64,000 nucleotides of DNA from Roseateles_B sp051857535 (lineage in GTDB: Bacteria > Pseudomonadota > Gammaproteobacteria > Burkholderiales > Burkholderiaceae_C), in the NCBI RefSeq assembly GCF_051857535.1, contig NZ_JBPZGY010000002.1, forward strand, positions 372,001 to 436,000, given 5' to 3'. This document shows positions 29,458 to 37,845 of the stretch, one piece after another. Under the pieces are notes generated by a model. That model ran no database searches. It was not told where the DNA came from and worked only from the letters and a program-made list of their open reading frames with translations. Each line of letters starts with the position of its first letter. Positions within the stretch are counted from its first letter, which is position 1. Made by a program: the position numbers and the translations under genes.

Positions 29458-30283
29458 GGGCAAAGCTCCACGCTGGAGTGGCAGCCTGAACGCGCGCTCG
29501 CTCTTGCCAGAGCACGGAGAAATCCGGCACGGCTTCGTCCCACTCAATCAGCGTGGGGCGCGGGCCGATGCGCTGACACAAAGCGGCGTACAGCGCCAGC
29601 ACCTCCTCGGAGACCGGGCCGTCGTGGGAATCGATGAGCAATTGGGGCCCGAGTTGGGGGTCCTCGCTGTGCCCAGCGAGGTGGATCTCGCTGATGGCCT
29701 CAACATCAATCTCTGCCAGCCAATCGCTGGCGTGCTTATGGATGTTGCTGGCGCTCACGTGGAGGTTGTTCACATCCACGAGCAAGGCGCAGGCTGTGCG
29801 GCGGACCACTTCGTTCAGGAAATGCGGTTCGCTGAACTCATGCCCCTCCAGGCTCAGGTAGTGACTGGGGTTCTCCAGCGCCAGACGCATGCCGGTCGCC
29901 TGCTGCACCTGGTCTACGTGGGCGACGACCCGTTCCAGCAGCGCGCTTGTGCGCGGCGCGGGCAGCAGGTCAGGCACATAGCGTGTCCCCAGGCGCGACC
30001 AGGCAAGATGCTCGGACAGGCGGACCGGCTTCACCTGGTCGATCAGGTGTCGAAGACGACGCAGATGCTGCAGATCCAGAGGCTCCGGCCCCGCCAATGA
30101 AAGCGACACGCCGTGCAGCGCCACTGGGTGGCGTTCGGCCAGTGCAGCGAGCATGCGCGGGCGGGGCCCACCGTCGGCCATGTAGTTCTCGGGATGCACC
30201 TCGAACCACAGGCCTTCGGCTTGCGCCTGCATGACCTGCTGAAAATGCTGGGGCTTGAAGCTCAGCCCGATAGTCGGCTGCAC
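29450..30283 (-). CDS. bufB: DUF692 (MNIO) multinuclear iron peptide-modifying enzyme BufB
   Basis: A 277-residue TIM-barrel protein of the DUF692/MNIO family: GLSFKPQHFQQVM at the N-terminus, FEVHPENYM, HGVSLSL, SEHLAWS, LALENPSHYL, LLVDVNNLHVSASN and AGHSE, supplying the conserved His, Glu, Asp and Asn iron ligands. MNIO enzymes install modified cysteines (such as oxazolone/thioamide or 5-thiooxazole groups) on short Cys-containing precursors. With the bufA gene 46 bp upstream and bufC overlapping, this is the enzyme for the bufferin metallophore. Confidence 0.95.
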   Translation of the reverse strand: MQPTIGLSFKPQHFQQVMQAQAEGLWFEVHPENYMADGGPRPRMLAALAERHPVALHGVSLSLAGPEPLDLQHLRRLRHLIDQVKPVRLSEHLAWSRLGTRYVPDLLPAPRTSALLERVVAHVDQVQQATGMRLALENPSHYLSLEGHEFSEPHFLNEVVRRTACALLVDVNNLHVSASNIHKHASDWLAEIDVEAISEIHLAGHSEDPQLGPQLLIDSHDGPVSEEVLALYAALCQRIGPRPTLIEWDEAVPDFSVLWQERARVQAATPAWSFAHD

Positions 30284-30329
30284 GATGGCGCTCTTTCCTG
30301 CGGCGAAGCAGAGTCAATACCCGCCCGAC

Positions 30330-30617
30330 TCAGGCCTTGAGCGGTGTGAGCGAGCCCTGGCCTTTGGGCGTCTTGATGGTGACGCAGGTCCCTGCGGGCA
30401 CCTTCTTCCAGGCATTGCCTTGGTAGTTCACCTTGGAGGTGCCGGCACAACTGGTTCCGGGGCCTGCGGCGCAGTCGTTCTGCCCGGCCAATGAGATGCC
30501 ATAGCACTTCTCCATGCCGGGCTTGCCGCCGCTCGGCTTGTTCTCAGCCGCCAGGGCCGCGCCCTGCACAGCCGCCGCCAATGCCAGGGCCGTGATGAGG
30601 TGTCGTCGAGTGCTCAT
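30330..30617 (-). CDS. bufA: Bufferin precursor BufA1 (DUF2282)
   Basis: A 95-residue precursor with a Sec signal peptide (core LITALALAAAVQGAALA, cleavage near residue 24) and four cysteines at 38, 49, 57 and 78 in the DUF2282 pattern MEKCYGIS...NDCAAG...SCAGTS...GTCVT. In bufferin systems these cysteines are modified by the DUF692 enzyme and the exported peptide binds copper, protecting the cell. It is about the normal length of the family. The signal peptide serves as the leader. Confidence 0.93.
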   Translation of the reverse strand: MSTRRHLITALALAAAVQGAALAAENKPSGGKPGMEKCYGISLAGQNDCAAGPGTSCAGTSKVNYQGNAWKKVPAGTCVTIKTPKGQGSLTPLKA

Positions 30618-30693
30618 GATGTGTGGGACTCGCTGGGAAGGGAGGGATGGAAGGGCGCGCTCATCTCAGGTCGGCGCGCCCCCCGCTTCAGCA

Positions 30694-31197
30694 TCAAGCC
30701 AGGGACTTGGGGGTCTTGGCCTTGATGGCAGGCCAGTTCGCATCGGCCTTCTTGTTGTTGCCCGGCACGTCTTCCAGCCACTTCTTCTGAACGTCCTTGT
30801 TCACGTTCAGATGCAGCTTGCCGTCCACCAGCTTCCAGGCGGTCGGGTCGCCGTCCAGCTTCTTTTCCAGGGCCACGCCCATCGCGCAGAAACCGCCGTA
30901 AGCCGGTTCGTACTTGCCGGGATTGGCATTGAAGGCATCGCGATTGGCGGCGCTGGCGAACAGATAGGTCACACCGTTGTGCTTGGCCGAGAACTCAGCC
31001 TTGCCCGCGGTGGGCGTGCCCACGGTGTGATAGGCCACGGGGTCGTGGCCACGCAGGCCGATGCCCTTGCTGTCGACGTTCACGGCCGCGGTGGAGTTAT
31101 CGTCATAGGCGAACGCGGCGGACGGTGCGAAGCCGGCAGTCAGTGCTGCAGCGGCCGCCACGGCGACCAGGGAAACACGGAAATAACTCTTGGACAT
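30694..31197 (-). CDS. Exported YHS-domain protein
   Basis: A 167-residue periplasmic protein: Sec signal (VSLVAVAAAAALTAGFAPSA, cleavage near AFA) and one YHS-type metal-binding domain (LRGHDPVAYHTVG, YLFASAANRDAFNANPGKY, PAYGGFCAMGVA). YHS domains occur in copper/heavy-metal proteins. It is the first gene of the operon, 76 bp before bufA in the same direction, which supports a metal-handling or metal-trapping role next to bufferin. A single Cys sits in the GFCA motif. Confidence 0.9.
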   Translation of the reverse strand: MSKSYFRVSLVAVAAAAALTAGFAPSAAFAYDDNSTAAVNVDSKGIGLRGHDPVAYHTVGTPTAGKAEFSAKHNGVTYLFASAANRDAFNANPGKYEPAYGGFCAMGVALEKKLDGDPTAWKLVDGKLHLNVNKDVQKKWLEDVPGNNKKADANWPAIKAKTPKSLA

Positions 31198-31767
31198 GAT
31201 GTGCCTTTCTGGGGCGAATCGGTTGGAGGTTCTGAATGACTTGCCTCAGGCCAACCCCTGAGTGCAAGCGGAAGTGCTGAAGTCGCTCGGCGTACAAGAT
31301 TCAAGATCGCCGCGACCTCCGGTGCCACAGCAGCTGAGCCAGGGCCTCTTGCTTTCGCTGGGCCTGCACCGACTGCATGGACTGAACTTTAGAAATCGGC
31401 GCCCCTGCCGTGGTGACTGCGCGTCTCATTCGCTGTCCCATTCGTCTTGCGTTGCTGTGAGGGGGACCTTGTCGTCGCCAGGCCGCCGCTGGTGACCCAG
31501 TTCCTTCGCGATGGCCTTTGCGCCTGCGGCCCGCTGCAGTCTTTCCTCGCACTTGCCTGCCAGAGCCGGCTCGCTCTGCCCTTGCTGCAGGCGTGCCGTG
31601 TCGACGCGCCAGGGCGTGCAGCCCGGGGCATTCTTCCGCGCGCCGGAACAGCCCATTGCCGTGCAAGTGATTTCTGAAGCGCGGCTCGATCCCTAGAGTT
31701 CAGTCCCAGGCCTGCAGCCCCTTGCAGGACCTCCATCACTCTGATTCGAACTCACCAAGGAAGCACC
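31198..31767. other. 570-bp divergent gap between YHS and DsrE genes
   Basis: The gap must hold the promoters of the bufferin operon (minus) and of the DsrE-PNPOx-reductase operon (plus). Several frames are open for 60-120 codons, but none has recognisable sequence or a convincing start. The 31375-31395 and 31695-31710 stretches share GTTCAGTCC/GGACTGAAC words in opposite orientation, a possible regulator-binding pair. No clear sigma-70 or ECF promoter was identified. Confidence 0.4.
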
Positions 31768-32142
31768 ATGAAAGCAGCCATCATCATCCTGTCCGACCCG
31801 AAGAACGGCGGCGAAGACGCTCTGGGACGCATGTTCAACGGCCTGGCCGCCGCCTACGATTTCAAGCAGCGCGGCACGGACGTGTCCATCTACTTCCAGG
31901 GCGCAGGCACCCGCTGGCCCGGCGTGATCAGCCAGGCCGACCACCCGGTGCATGCCCTGTTCAAGGCCGTGGAAAACGAGATCGCAGGCGTGTCTTGCGG
32001 CTGCGCCGACGTGTTCGGCTCGCGTGAAGATGCGGTGAAGAGCGGCTTCGACCTGATCACCGACAACAGCGTGCCCGGCACCTCCGGCCTGCCCAGCCTG
32101 GGCAAGCTGGTGGCAGACGGCTTCACCGTCTTCACCTTCTAA
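31768..32142 (+). CDS. DsrE family protein
   Basis: A 124-residue small soluble protein of the DsrE/DsrF-like fold (MKAAIIILSDPKNGGEDALGR, FKQRGTDVSIYFQGAGTRW, EIAGVSCGCADVFG). A C-x-C pair sits in VSCGCAD. DsrE-like proteins bind sulfur or small redox ligands through cysteines. It has an AAGGAAGC ribosome site and leads a three-gene operon with the flavoprotein and the ferredoxin-type reductase. Confidence 0.85.
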   Translation: MKAAIIILSDPKNGGEDALGRMFNGLAAAYDFKQRGTDVSIYFQGAGTRWPGVISQADHPVHALFKAVENEIAGVSCGCADVFGSREDAVKSGFDLITDNSVPGTSGLPSLGKLVADGFTVFTF

Positions 32143-32163
32143 GCCAGCAGGCGGGAGACGACC

Positions 32164-33096
32164 ATGACCCATGCATTCCACGATGGCGAGCGTGCCGTGC
32201 AGGCGCGCGCCGGAGAGGCGGCGATCGCGGCGCGCAACGCCAGCGTGATCACCGACACGGTGATTGCGGGCGCCCGCCCCTTCATCGAAAAGCAAGTCAT
32301 GGTCGCCACCGCGGCCCGTACAGAGCGAGGCCAGCTCTGGGCCTCGCTGCTGTTCGGGCCGCCGGGCTTTCTGCGCAGCCCGGACGGCCGCAGCATCGAG
32401 ATCGCGTCTAGCCTCGCGCAGCGCCAGGCCGACGATCCCTTCTGGCAGGAGCTGGCCCTCGGCTCACAGGCCGGTCTGCTGTTCATTGAACTCTCGACCC
32501 GGCGCCGCTACCGCGTGAACGGTCATGTCGCGCATGTCGATGATCAGCTGCTGCGTGTGGGCATCGACGAGGCCTATCCCAACTGCCCCAAATACATACA
32601 GCGTCGTCATCCGCAGGGCACAGCGGGAGACGCCCATCCAGCCGACCCCAACTGCGTGCGACGCGGCCATGCGCTCGACGAGGACAGCGCTGCGCTGCTC
32701 AGTGCGGCGGACACACTCTTCATGGCAAGCGGCGCGCCGGGTGGCTCGCTTGATGCCTCGCACCGTGGCGGTCCGGCCGGCTTTATCGAGCGCCTCGACG
32801 CACAACACCTGCGCGTACCCGACTACGCAGGCAACAGCCTGTTCAACACCATGGGCAATCTCGCCCTGGATCCGGCCTGCGGTCTGGTGGTGCCGGACTT
32901 CACGACAGGTCGACTCCTGCACCTGACGGGCCGGGCCCGCTTGCTGTGGGACCAGGCAGACCCGCAGGGGCGCACCGGAGGCACTGGCCGATTCTGGGAA
33001 TTTGAGATCGAGGAGTGGCTGCTGCGCGAGCAGGCCATGCCCCTGAGCTGGGAGTTCCTGGACGCCTCGCCCTTCAATCCCGAGGTCATTGCATGA
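32164..33096 (+). CDS. PNPOx-like flavin-binding oxidoreductase
   Basis: A 310-residue protein with two split-barrel PNPOx-like halves: residues about 40-150 (QVMVATAARTERGQLWASLLFGPPGF, RRRYRVNGHV) and about 190-300 (LFMASGAPGGSLDASHRGGPAGFIE, NSLFNTMGNLALDP, LLHLTGRARLLWD). These proteins bind FMN and take part in redox detoxification; the substrate is unknown. In related bacteria it is often fused to, or paired with, a FAD/2Fe-2S reductase. Here that partner is the next gene, overlapping by 4 nt (ATGA). Confidence 0.85.
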   Translation: MTHAFHDGERAVQARAGEAAIAARNASVITDTVIAGARPFIEKQVMVATAARTERGQLWASLLFGPPGFLRSPDGRSIEIASSLAQRQADDPFWQELALGSQAGLLFIELSTRRRYRVNGHVAHVDDQLLRVGIDEAYPNCPKYIQRRHPQGTAGDAHPADPNCVRRGHALDEDSAALLSAADTLFMASGAPGGSLDASHRGGPAGFIERLDAQHLRVPDYAGNSLFNTMGNLALDPACGLVVPDFTTGRLLHLTGRARLLWDQADPQGRTGGTGRFWEFEIEEWLLREQAMPLSWEFLDASPFNPEVIA

Positions 33097-34028
33097 AACT
33101 GATCGTCCACCAATTGCTGCGCCATGGCGCTGAGGTCCTGGAAATTCGCCTGCGGCATCCGCAGGGTCAGGTCTTGCCACCATGGTCCGCAGGCGCGCAT
33201 CTGAGGCTGCAACTCCCGGTCGCCGACGGCCAGTGGCTGGAGCGCCATTACTCCCTCATCGGCACAGAAGGCGCAGCCGAGGAATACCGCATTGCCGTGT
33301 TGCTCGACCCGGCCTCGCGCGGCGGCTCGCGTTGGATACATCAGCAACTGGTGTCAGGGCAGGCGCTCGATGTGGAGGGGCCGTTCGACAGCTTCCCGCT
33401 GCAAGCCGAGCAGGGCCGCACCGTGCTGGTGGCCGGCGGCATCGGCATCACGCCCATGCATGCCATGGCCCATGCCTTGAACAACAGGGGACAGCCCTTC
33501 GAGCTGCATTACCTGGCGCGCAGCGAGGAGCGGCTGGTGCTGTTGGACGAACTGCGCGCCTTGCCCAATGCGCGTCTGCACCTGCATGTGGGGGCCAAGC
33601 CGCCGGCGTTGGATGCCCTGCTGGGCCCCTTCAGTCCCGGCGCCAGCCTGCATGCCTGTGGCCCGTCGCCCTTGTTGAATGGCTTGCGAGAGCACAGCGC
33701 CGGTCTGGGCTGGCCGATCTCGTCAGTGCACTTCGAGAGCTTTGGTGCCCGTACGCAGCAGGGCGACAGGCCGATCCGCGTGCATCTTGCGCAGAGCAGC
33801 ATGGTGGTTGACGTTCAACCGGGCACCAGCATTCTGGATGCGCTGATTGCCGCTGACGCCTTTGTCGCCTACGACTGCAAACGCGGCGAATGCGGGCAAT
33901 GCCACAGCCGCGTGCTCGACGGCAGCCCGGTGCATCGCGACGTCTGCCTGAACCCTGCGCAGCGCGCCGAGGGCCTGTGCATCTGCGTGGGCTGGGCCAG
34001 CAGCGAAAGCCTGACGCTGGACTTGTAA
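33093..34028 (+). CDS. VanB-type FAD/NAD(P)-2Fe-2S oxidoreductase
   Basis: A 311-residue phthalate-dioxygenase-reductase-type electron transfer protein: N-terminal FAD/FMN domain (ERHYSLIGTE), NAD(P) domain (VLVAGGIGITPMHAMAHAL, LHACGPSPLLNG) and a C-terminal plant-type ferredoxin with cysteine ligands in YDCKRGECGQCHSRV and LCICVGW. Electrons pass from NAD(P)H through flavin to the 2Fe-2S centre. The partner is very probably the preceding PNPOx-like flavoprotein, with which it is translationally coupled. Confidence 0.92.
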   Translation: MKLIVHQLLRHGAEVLEIRLRHPQGQVLPPWSAGAHLRLQLPVADGQWLERHYSLIGTEGAAEEYRIAVLLDPASRGGSRWIHQQLVSGQALDVEGPFDSFPLQAEQGRTVLVAGGIGITPMHAMAHALNNRGQPFELHYLARSEERLVLLDELRALPNARLHLHVGAKPPALDALLGPFSPGASLHACGPSPLLNGLREHSAGLGWPISSVHFESFGARTQQGDRPIRVHLAQSSMVVDVQPGTSILDALIAADAFVAYDCKRGECGQCHSRVLDGSPVHRDVCLNPAQRAEGLCICVGWASSESLTLDL

Positions 34029-34101
34029 GGCCAGGGCTCGTGACCGACGCCGTCCCCTCCGGCCGTCGAGCGGGCGAGTGCGTGTCGAGCCGGCAATCAC
34101 T

Positions 34102-34650
34102 TCAGGCCTCAATGGCTTCGGACTGGAAGGCGGCGTCCAGCGGCGTGCCGACGAGATGGTTGCTGTAGTTGGACATCACTTTCATGGCGATGCCCAGCAC
34201 AACCTCCAAAGCGCTTTGCTGCGAGTAGCCAGCTGCCAGCAGGGATTCCAACTGCCCGGGACGCGCCCAGCCGCGTTGTTCCACCATCTGTTGCGTGAAC
34301 TGACGCAGCGCTTCCAGCTTGGTATCTGGCAGCGGCACGCCCTGGCGCAAGGCCTGCACCACCGCGGGATCCAGGCGCTGCATGCGGGCGATGGTGCTGT
34401 GTGCGGCCACGCAGTAGTGGCATTCGTGCAGGCGGCTGGCGGTGAGGCTCACCACTTGCTGTTCAATCGCACTCAGACTGCTGGAGGCATAGGCCTCGGA
34501 GGTGTCGACATAGGCCGCCAGCAAGGCCGGGGCGCTGGCCATGCCCGCAAAAAGATGGGGCACAAAGCCGTAGCGTTCCTGGGCTTGCGCGAGCAGCGCT
34601 TGCGCGGCGGAAGGTGCGGAGGCAGGGGTATGGATGGGAAATGCGCTCAT
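34102..34650 (-). CDS. Carboxymuconolactone decarboxylase/AhpD-like protein
   Basis: A 182-residue all-helical protein of the AhpD-like fold with the redox motif HECHYCVAAHS (C77, C80, H84), typical of alkylhydroperoxidase/peroxidase-related members rather than true decarboxylases. It probably reduces peroxides or electrophiles with a thiol partner such as the thioredoxin encoded nearby. It is transcribed in the same direction as, and downstream of, the zinc-type dehydrogenase gene. Confidence 0.9.
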   Translation of the reverse strand: MSAFPIHTPASAPSAAQALLAQAQERYGFVPHLFAGMASAPALLAAYVDTSEAYASSSLSAIEQQVVSLTASRLHECHYCVAAHSTIARMQRLDPAVVQALRQGVPLPDTKLEALRQFTQQMVEQRGWARPGQLESLLAAGYSQQSALEVVLGIAMKVMSNYSNHLVGTPLDAAFQSEAIEA

Positions 34651-34703
34651 TGGCTTCTTTCAGTTGCAGAAGGGGTGTGGGTGGCAGCGGTTGACGCGCC
34701 AGA

Positions 34704-35723
34704 TCACAGGCGGATCACAAGCTTGCCGAAGTGCTGCCCGGAGGCCAGGTGCGTGTAGGCCGCGGGGCTGTCCTCGAAGTCGAACACGCGATCAATGACA
34801 GGGTGAATGGCGTGCTGCGCCATGAACTGATTCAGCCGCCGCAACTGAGCCACGGAGCCTACGCAGATGCCGTCGATTCGGGCGTTCTTGAATTGCAGGG
34901 GTTGGATGTCGGGGCGGGCATTGAAGCCGCTGAGCACACCGATCTGTGCGATGCGCCCGCCGGGTGCCACCGCGCGGATGGAGCGGTCATAGGTGTCCGG
35001 CCCGCCCAGCTCCAAGATGTGGTCTGCGCCCCGTCCATCGGTCAGCGCCAGGACCTGCTCGTCCCACGCCGGGGTTTCGCCGTAGTGGATGGTGGCCCAG
35101 GCACCCAGTTGCCGGGCCCGTTCCAGCTTGACATGCGAGGAGGACGTGACGATGACTCGAGCCCCCACGGCAGCGGCCAGCTGCAGTCCGAACAGCGCCA
35201 CACCGCCGGTGCCTTGCACCAGCACAGTGTCGCCGGCCATGACAGGGCCACGCTCGAACAAGGCGTGCCAGGCCGTCAAGCCGGCACAAGGCAGGGTGGA
35301 GGCTTCTTCATCGCTGAGGTGCGCAGCAGGTGCTACCAGCGACTGAGCAGGCACCTCCAGCCGCTGGCTCAGGACGCCGTCGGTATTGCCGCCTCCCAGG
35401 GCGTTCTGCAGATGGACAGGGTCGAAGCGGCCTTCAATCCAGGCCGGGAAGAAGTTGGGGATGGCGCGATCACCCACCTGCCAGCCCTGCACGCCGTCGC
35501 CTACGGCGAGCACAGTCCCGACGGCATCAGACAGGGGAACGAGGCCATCGCGCGCCGCCCCGCTGGCGGCGCCCTGCAAGGTAAGCAGGTCGCGGTAGTT
35601 CAGGCTCGCTGCATCTACTTGCAGAAGAACCTGGCCGGCTGCGACCTCGTGCTGCGCTGCGCGAGTCTGCGCCTGAAGCCGTGCATGCATGCCGTCAATG
35701 GTGATGGTGAACTGTCTGTTCAT
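34704..35723 (-). CDS. Zinc-type alcohol dehydrogenase/quinone oxidoreductase-like (MDR) protein
   Basis: A 339-residue medium-chain dehydrogenase/reductase: GroES-like N-terminal half (LLQVDAASLNYRDLLTLQG, PLSDAVGTVLAVGDGV) and Rossmann half (VLVQGTGGVALFGLQLAAAVGARVIVTSSS). Catalytic-zinc Cys/His ligands of classical ADHs appear to be missing, which points to the NADPH-dependent quinone/enal reductase branch. ATG 35723 (MNRQFT) was preferred because the longer frame upstream runs through the operator region. It is divergent from a TetR regulator, with palindromes in between. Confidence 0.88.
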   Translation of the reverse strand: MNRQFTITIDGMHARLQAQTRAAQHEVAAGQVLLQVDAASLNYRDLLTLQGAASGAARDGLVPLSDAVGTVLAVGDGVQGWQVGDRAIPNFFPAWIEGRFDPVHLQNALGGGNTDGVLSQRLEVPAQSLVAPAAHLSDEEASTLPCAGLTAWHALFERGPVMAGDTVLVQGTGGVALFGLQLAAAVGARVIVTSSSHVKLERARQLGAWATIHYGETPAWDEQVLALTDGRGADHILELGGPDTYDRSIRAVAPGGRIAQIGVLSGFNARPDIQPLQFKNARIDGICVGSVAQLRRLNQFMAQHAIHPVIDRVFDFEDSPAAYTHLASGQHFGKLVIRL

Positions 35724-35732
35724 GAGATCATG

Positions 35733-35756
35733 TTTGTGTAGTGACCGATACACAAA
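35733..35756. promoter_or_regulatory. TetR operator candidate next to the dehydrogenase gene
   Basis: A perfect 8-bp inverted repeat TTTGTGTA-N8-TACACAAA, only 10 bp upstream of the dehydrogenase start. Its core TGTA-N8-TACA recurs near the tetR start. It is a likely TetR-family dimer site. Confidence 0.7.
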
Positions 35757-35836
35757 TGGTAGACGGCGCGAGTTCATCGCAGTGTTCCGATTGATGCAAG
35801 ATTGAATTTCGCGTGGCAGCAATCGCTATTCGCTTG

Positions 35837-35856
35837 TTTATGTAGGGATCCATACA
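35837..35856. promoter_or_regulatory. Second TetR operator candidate next to tetR
   Basis: TTTATGTAGGGATCCATACA contains TGTA-N8-TACA (35841-35856), the same core as the other site and with a similar spacer (GGGATCCA versus GTGACCGA). It lies 8 bp before the tetR ATG, fitting autorepression. Confidence 0.65.
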
Positions 35857-35864
35857 ATTCATTC

Positions 35865-36533
35865 ATGCCTCAGCCAAAATCAGCTAGCAACCCTGCCAAT
35901 GAGCCAGAGGGCCCCCGCCTGCCAGGACGCCCGCGCAGCTTCGACCGCGCCGCGGCGCTGGACCTGGCGTTGGGTCTTTTCTGGCGGCATGGCTACGAAG
36001 GCGTGTCCACGGCCACCTTGGCCGGCGCCATGGGCATTGCGCCACCCAGCCTGTATGCGGCTTTTGGCAACAAGGAGTCGCTCTATCGGGAATGTCTGGA
36101 CCTTTACGCGCAGCGCCATGGCGCCTTCCTTGGCGATGCCCTGCTGGCTGATCTGTCGGCGCGCGCGTGCATGGAGCAAGCCCTGCGGGCGGCCTGTCGC
36201 CAGTACACCGACCCCAGCCATGAGGCTGGCTGCATGGTGTCGACCGCCGGCCTGCAAGGCGCGCCCGCCAACGCCGCCCAGCACGCGCAAACCGAAGCCA
36301 TGCGCCTGCAGGCCAGGCAGGCGATCGAGCAACGACTCAGGCGCGCTCGCGCCGAGGGTGAGTTGGCCGCCGGCACGGACTGTGCCGCCCTGGCCGGCTT
36401 TTTTGCGCTGGTGATCCAAGGCTTGGCGATTCAGGCGCGTGATGGCGCCAGCACCAGCAGCCTGCTGCGCATGGTGGACGTGGCCATGGCGGCATGGCCG
36501 GCCCCTGTGAGCACAGGCGTTCGCGGCCGCTAG
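35865..36533 (+). CDS. TetR family transcriptional regulator
   Basis: A 222-residue TetR regulator. The N-terminal HTH is preceded by a basic tail with GRPRSFDRAAALDLALGLFWRHGYEG, then STATLAGAMGIAPPSLYAAFGNKESLYREC, the classical recognition helix region. The C-terminal ligand domain has several cysteines (RACMEQ, RAACRQY, EAGCMVS, DCAAL) that could sense electrophiles, as in NemR-type regulators. It is divergent from the MDR dehydrogenase gene, and two matching palindromes lie between the starts, so it probably represses both. Confidence 0.92.
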   Translation: MPQPKSASNPANEPEGPRLPGRPRSFDRAAALDLALGLFWRHGYEGVSTATLAGAMGIAPPSLYAAFGNKESLYRECLDLYAQRHGAFLGDALLADLSARACMEQALRAACRQYTDPSHEAGCMVSTAGLQGAPANAAQHAQTEAMRLQARQAIEQRLRRARAEGELAAGTDCAALAGFFALVIQGLAIQARDGASTSSLLRMVDVAMAAWPAPVSTGVRGR

Positions 36534-36586
36534 CGCGGGGCGCCCACACGCCGTCTTGTCTGCGTCCGAGTGGCGGCCCCAGGAAA

Positions 36587-36614
36587 AAAGGGCGCCCCAG
36601 CTGGGGCGCCCTTT
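36587..36614. terminator. Bidirectional terminator
   Basis: A perfect palindrome AAAGGGCGCCCCAG/CTGGGGCGCCCTTT, preceded by an A-run, between the convergent tetR and NTF2-like genes. It can end transcription from both sides. Confidence 0.85.
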
Positions 36615-36647
36615 GGCGAGCGTTTGTCTGAAGTCAGCCCCGGACGT

Positions 36648-37235
36648 TCACAGGCCCAGATCGCTCAAGGAAGGGTGATCATCCGGCCGTCGACCTTGGG
36701 GCCAGTGGAACTTGCGCTCTTCAGGCTTGATGGGCAGGTCATTGATGCTGGCGTGGCGCACAGCCATATAGCCCAAGGCATCGAACTCCCAGTTCTCATT
36801 GCCGTAGGCGCGATACCACTGGCCGGAGTCATCGCGCCATTCATAGGCGAAACGCACGGCGATGCGGTTCTCGCTCACGGCCCACAGCTCCTTGATCAGG
36901 CGGTACTCCTGCTCCTTGGCCCATTTGCGCTCCAAAAAGGCCTGGATGGCCTCACGGCCCTGGAAGATCTCGGCCCGGTTGCGCCAGCGGCTGTTGGCCG
37001 TGTAGGCCAGGGTCACACGTTTGGCATCGCGCGTGTTCCAGGCGTCCTCGGCTGCACGGACTTTCTGGATCGCCGTCTCACGGCTGAACGGAGGCAATGG
37101 GGGGCGCGGTGCGTCGGTGGGGGTGGTGCTCATGGGGTTTGCAAGGCTGGGGTTGAGAAATCCGGCGGTGGCGCTTGCGGCGCCAGCCACAAGCAAGTCC
37201 CGCCGGGTGAGATCGGGTCGATGGGTGATGTTCAT
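36648..37235 (-). CDS. DUF1348 NTF2-like protein with Tat-type leader
   Basis: A 195-residue protein. The chosen start (MNITHRPDLTRRDLLVAG) gives a twin-arginine signal, RRDLLVAGAASATAGF, followed by the DUF1348 NTF2-like domain (TAIQKVRAAEDAWNTRD, WRNRAEIFQGREAIQAFL, VRFAYEWRD, RPDDHPSLSDLGL). Most DUF1348 proteins are cytoplasmic and start near residue 35 here (MSTTPTD), so a non-exported form from that Met is possible. The start overlaps the GST stop as ATGA. Confidence 0.85.
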   Translation of the reverse strand: MNITHRPDLTRRDLLVAGAASATAGFLNPSLANPMSTTPTDAPRPPLPPFSRETAIQKVRAAEDAWNTRDAKRVTLAYTANSRWRNRAEIFQGREAIQAFLERKWAKEQEYRLIKELWAVSENRIAVRFAYEWRDDSGQWYRAYGNENWEFDALGYMAVRHASINDLPIKPEERKFHWPQGRRPDDHPSLSDLGL

Positions 37236-37843
37236 TCTTGGAGAGTGGGGCGCCACAGGCCAGGCATGTCCACATGGCCAGGCAGTGCCTGCATGCGAGT
37301 CAGCCAAGCCATCAGATGGCGGTGAGGTGAGAGATCCAGGCCGCCCTCGGGGGCGAGTGCGATGTAGGGGTAGATGGCCAGGTCGGCGATGCTGGGCTGA
37401 TCGCCCCGCACCAGCCAGGGCCGATCGCGCAGCTGCGCATCCAGCAGGGTGAGCAAGGCCTGGCTGCGCTGCGTGGTGGCCTCCAGATCGATGGGGCGGC
37501 CGAACTTGCGGTGCATGCGCAGCAGGGCCGGCCCATGCGCCACCTCATTGGCGGCCGTGGACAGCCATGCCTGCACGGCAGCCAGGCGAGCCGGGTCCTC
37601 CGGCCACCAGGCCGGGCCACCGTAGCGCGCCGCCAGGTAGACGAGGATGGCCTGGCTGTCACGCACCACCACCTCGCCGTCCACCAGCACCGGCACTTGG
37701 CCGAAGGGGTTCATGGCCAGGAACTCGGGCTGCTTGTGCGCACCGCCCGTGGGCACCTCCGCCTCATGCGGCAGCCCCAGCAGGGACAGCATGAGGCGCA
37801 CCTTGTGCGCGTTGCCGGACAGGGGGAAGTGATACAGCTTCAT
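37232..37843 (-). CDS. Glutathione S-transferase
   Basis: A 203-residue GST: thioredoxin-fold N-terminal half (MKLYHFPLSGNAHKVRLML, NPFGQVPVLVDGEVVVRDSQAILVYLA) and helical C-terminal half (PSIADLAIYPYIALAPEGG). Such enzymes conjugate glutathione to electrophiles. ATG 37843 fits the family start; the frame is open further upstream. It overlaps the NTF2-like gene by 4 nt and follows the next GST by 2 nt. Confidence 0.93.
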   Translation of the reverse strand: MKLYHFPLSGNAHKVRLMLSLLGLPHEAEVPTGGAHKQPEFLAMNPFGQVPVLVDGEVVVRDSQAILVYLAARYGGPAWWPEDPARLAAVQAWLSTAANEVAHGPALLRMHRKFGRPIDLEATTQRSQALLTLLDAQLRDRPWLVRGDQPSIADLAIYPYIALAPEGGLDLSPHRHLMAWLTRMQALPGHVDMPGLWRPTLQE

Positions 37844-37845
37844 GA

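Noticed and set aside
31262..31739. Several 60-120 codon frames in the YHS-DsrE gap
   Set aside because: They overlap each other on both strands, lack ribosome sites and have no recognisable sequence.
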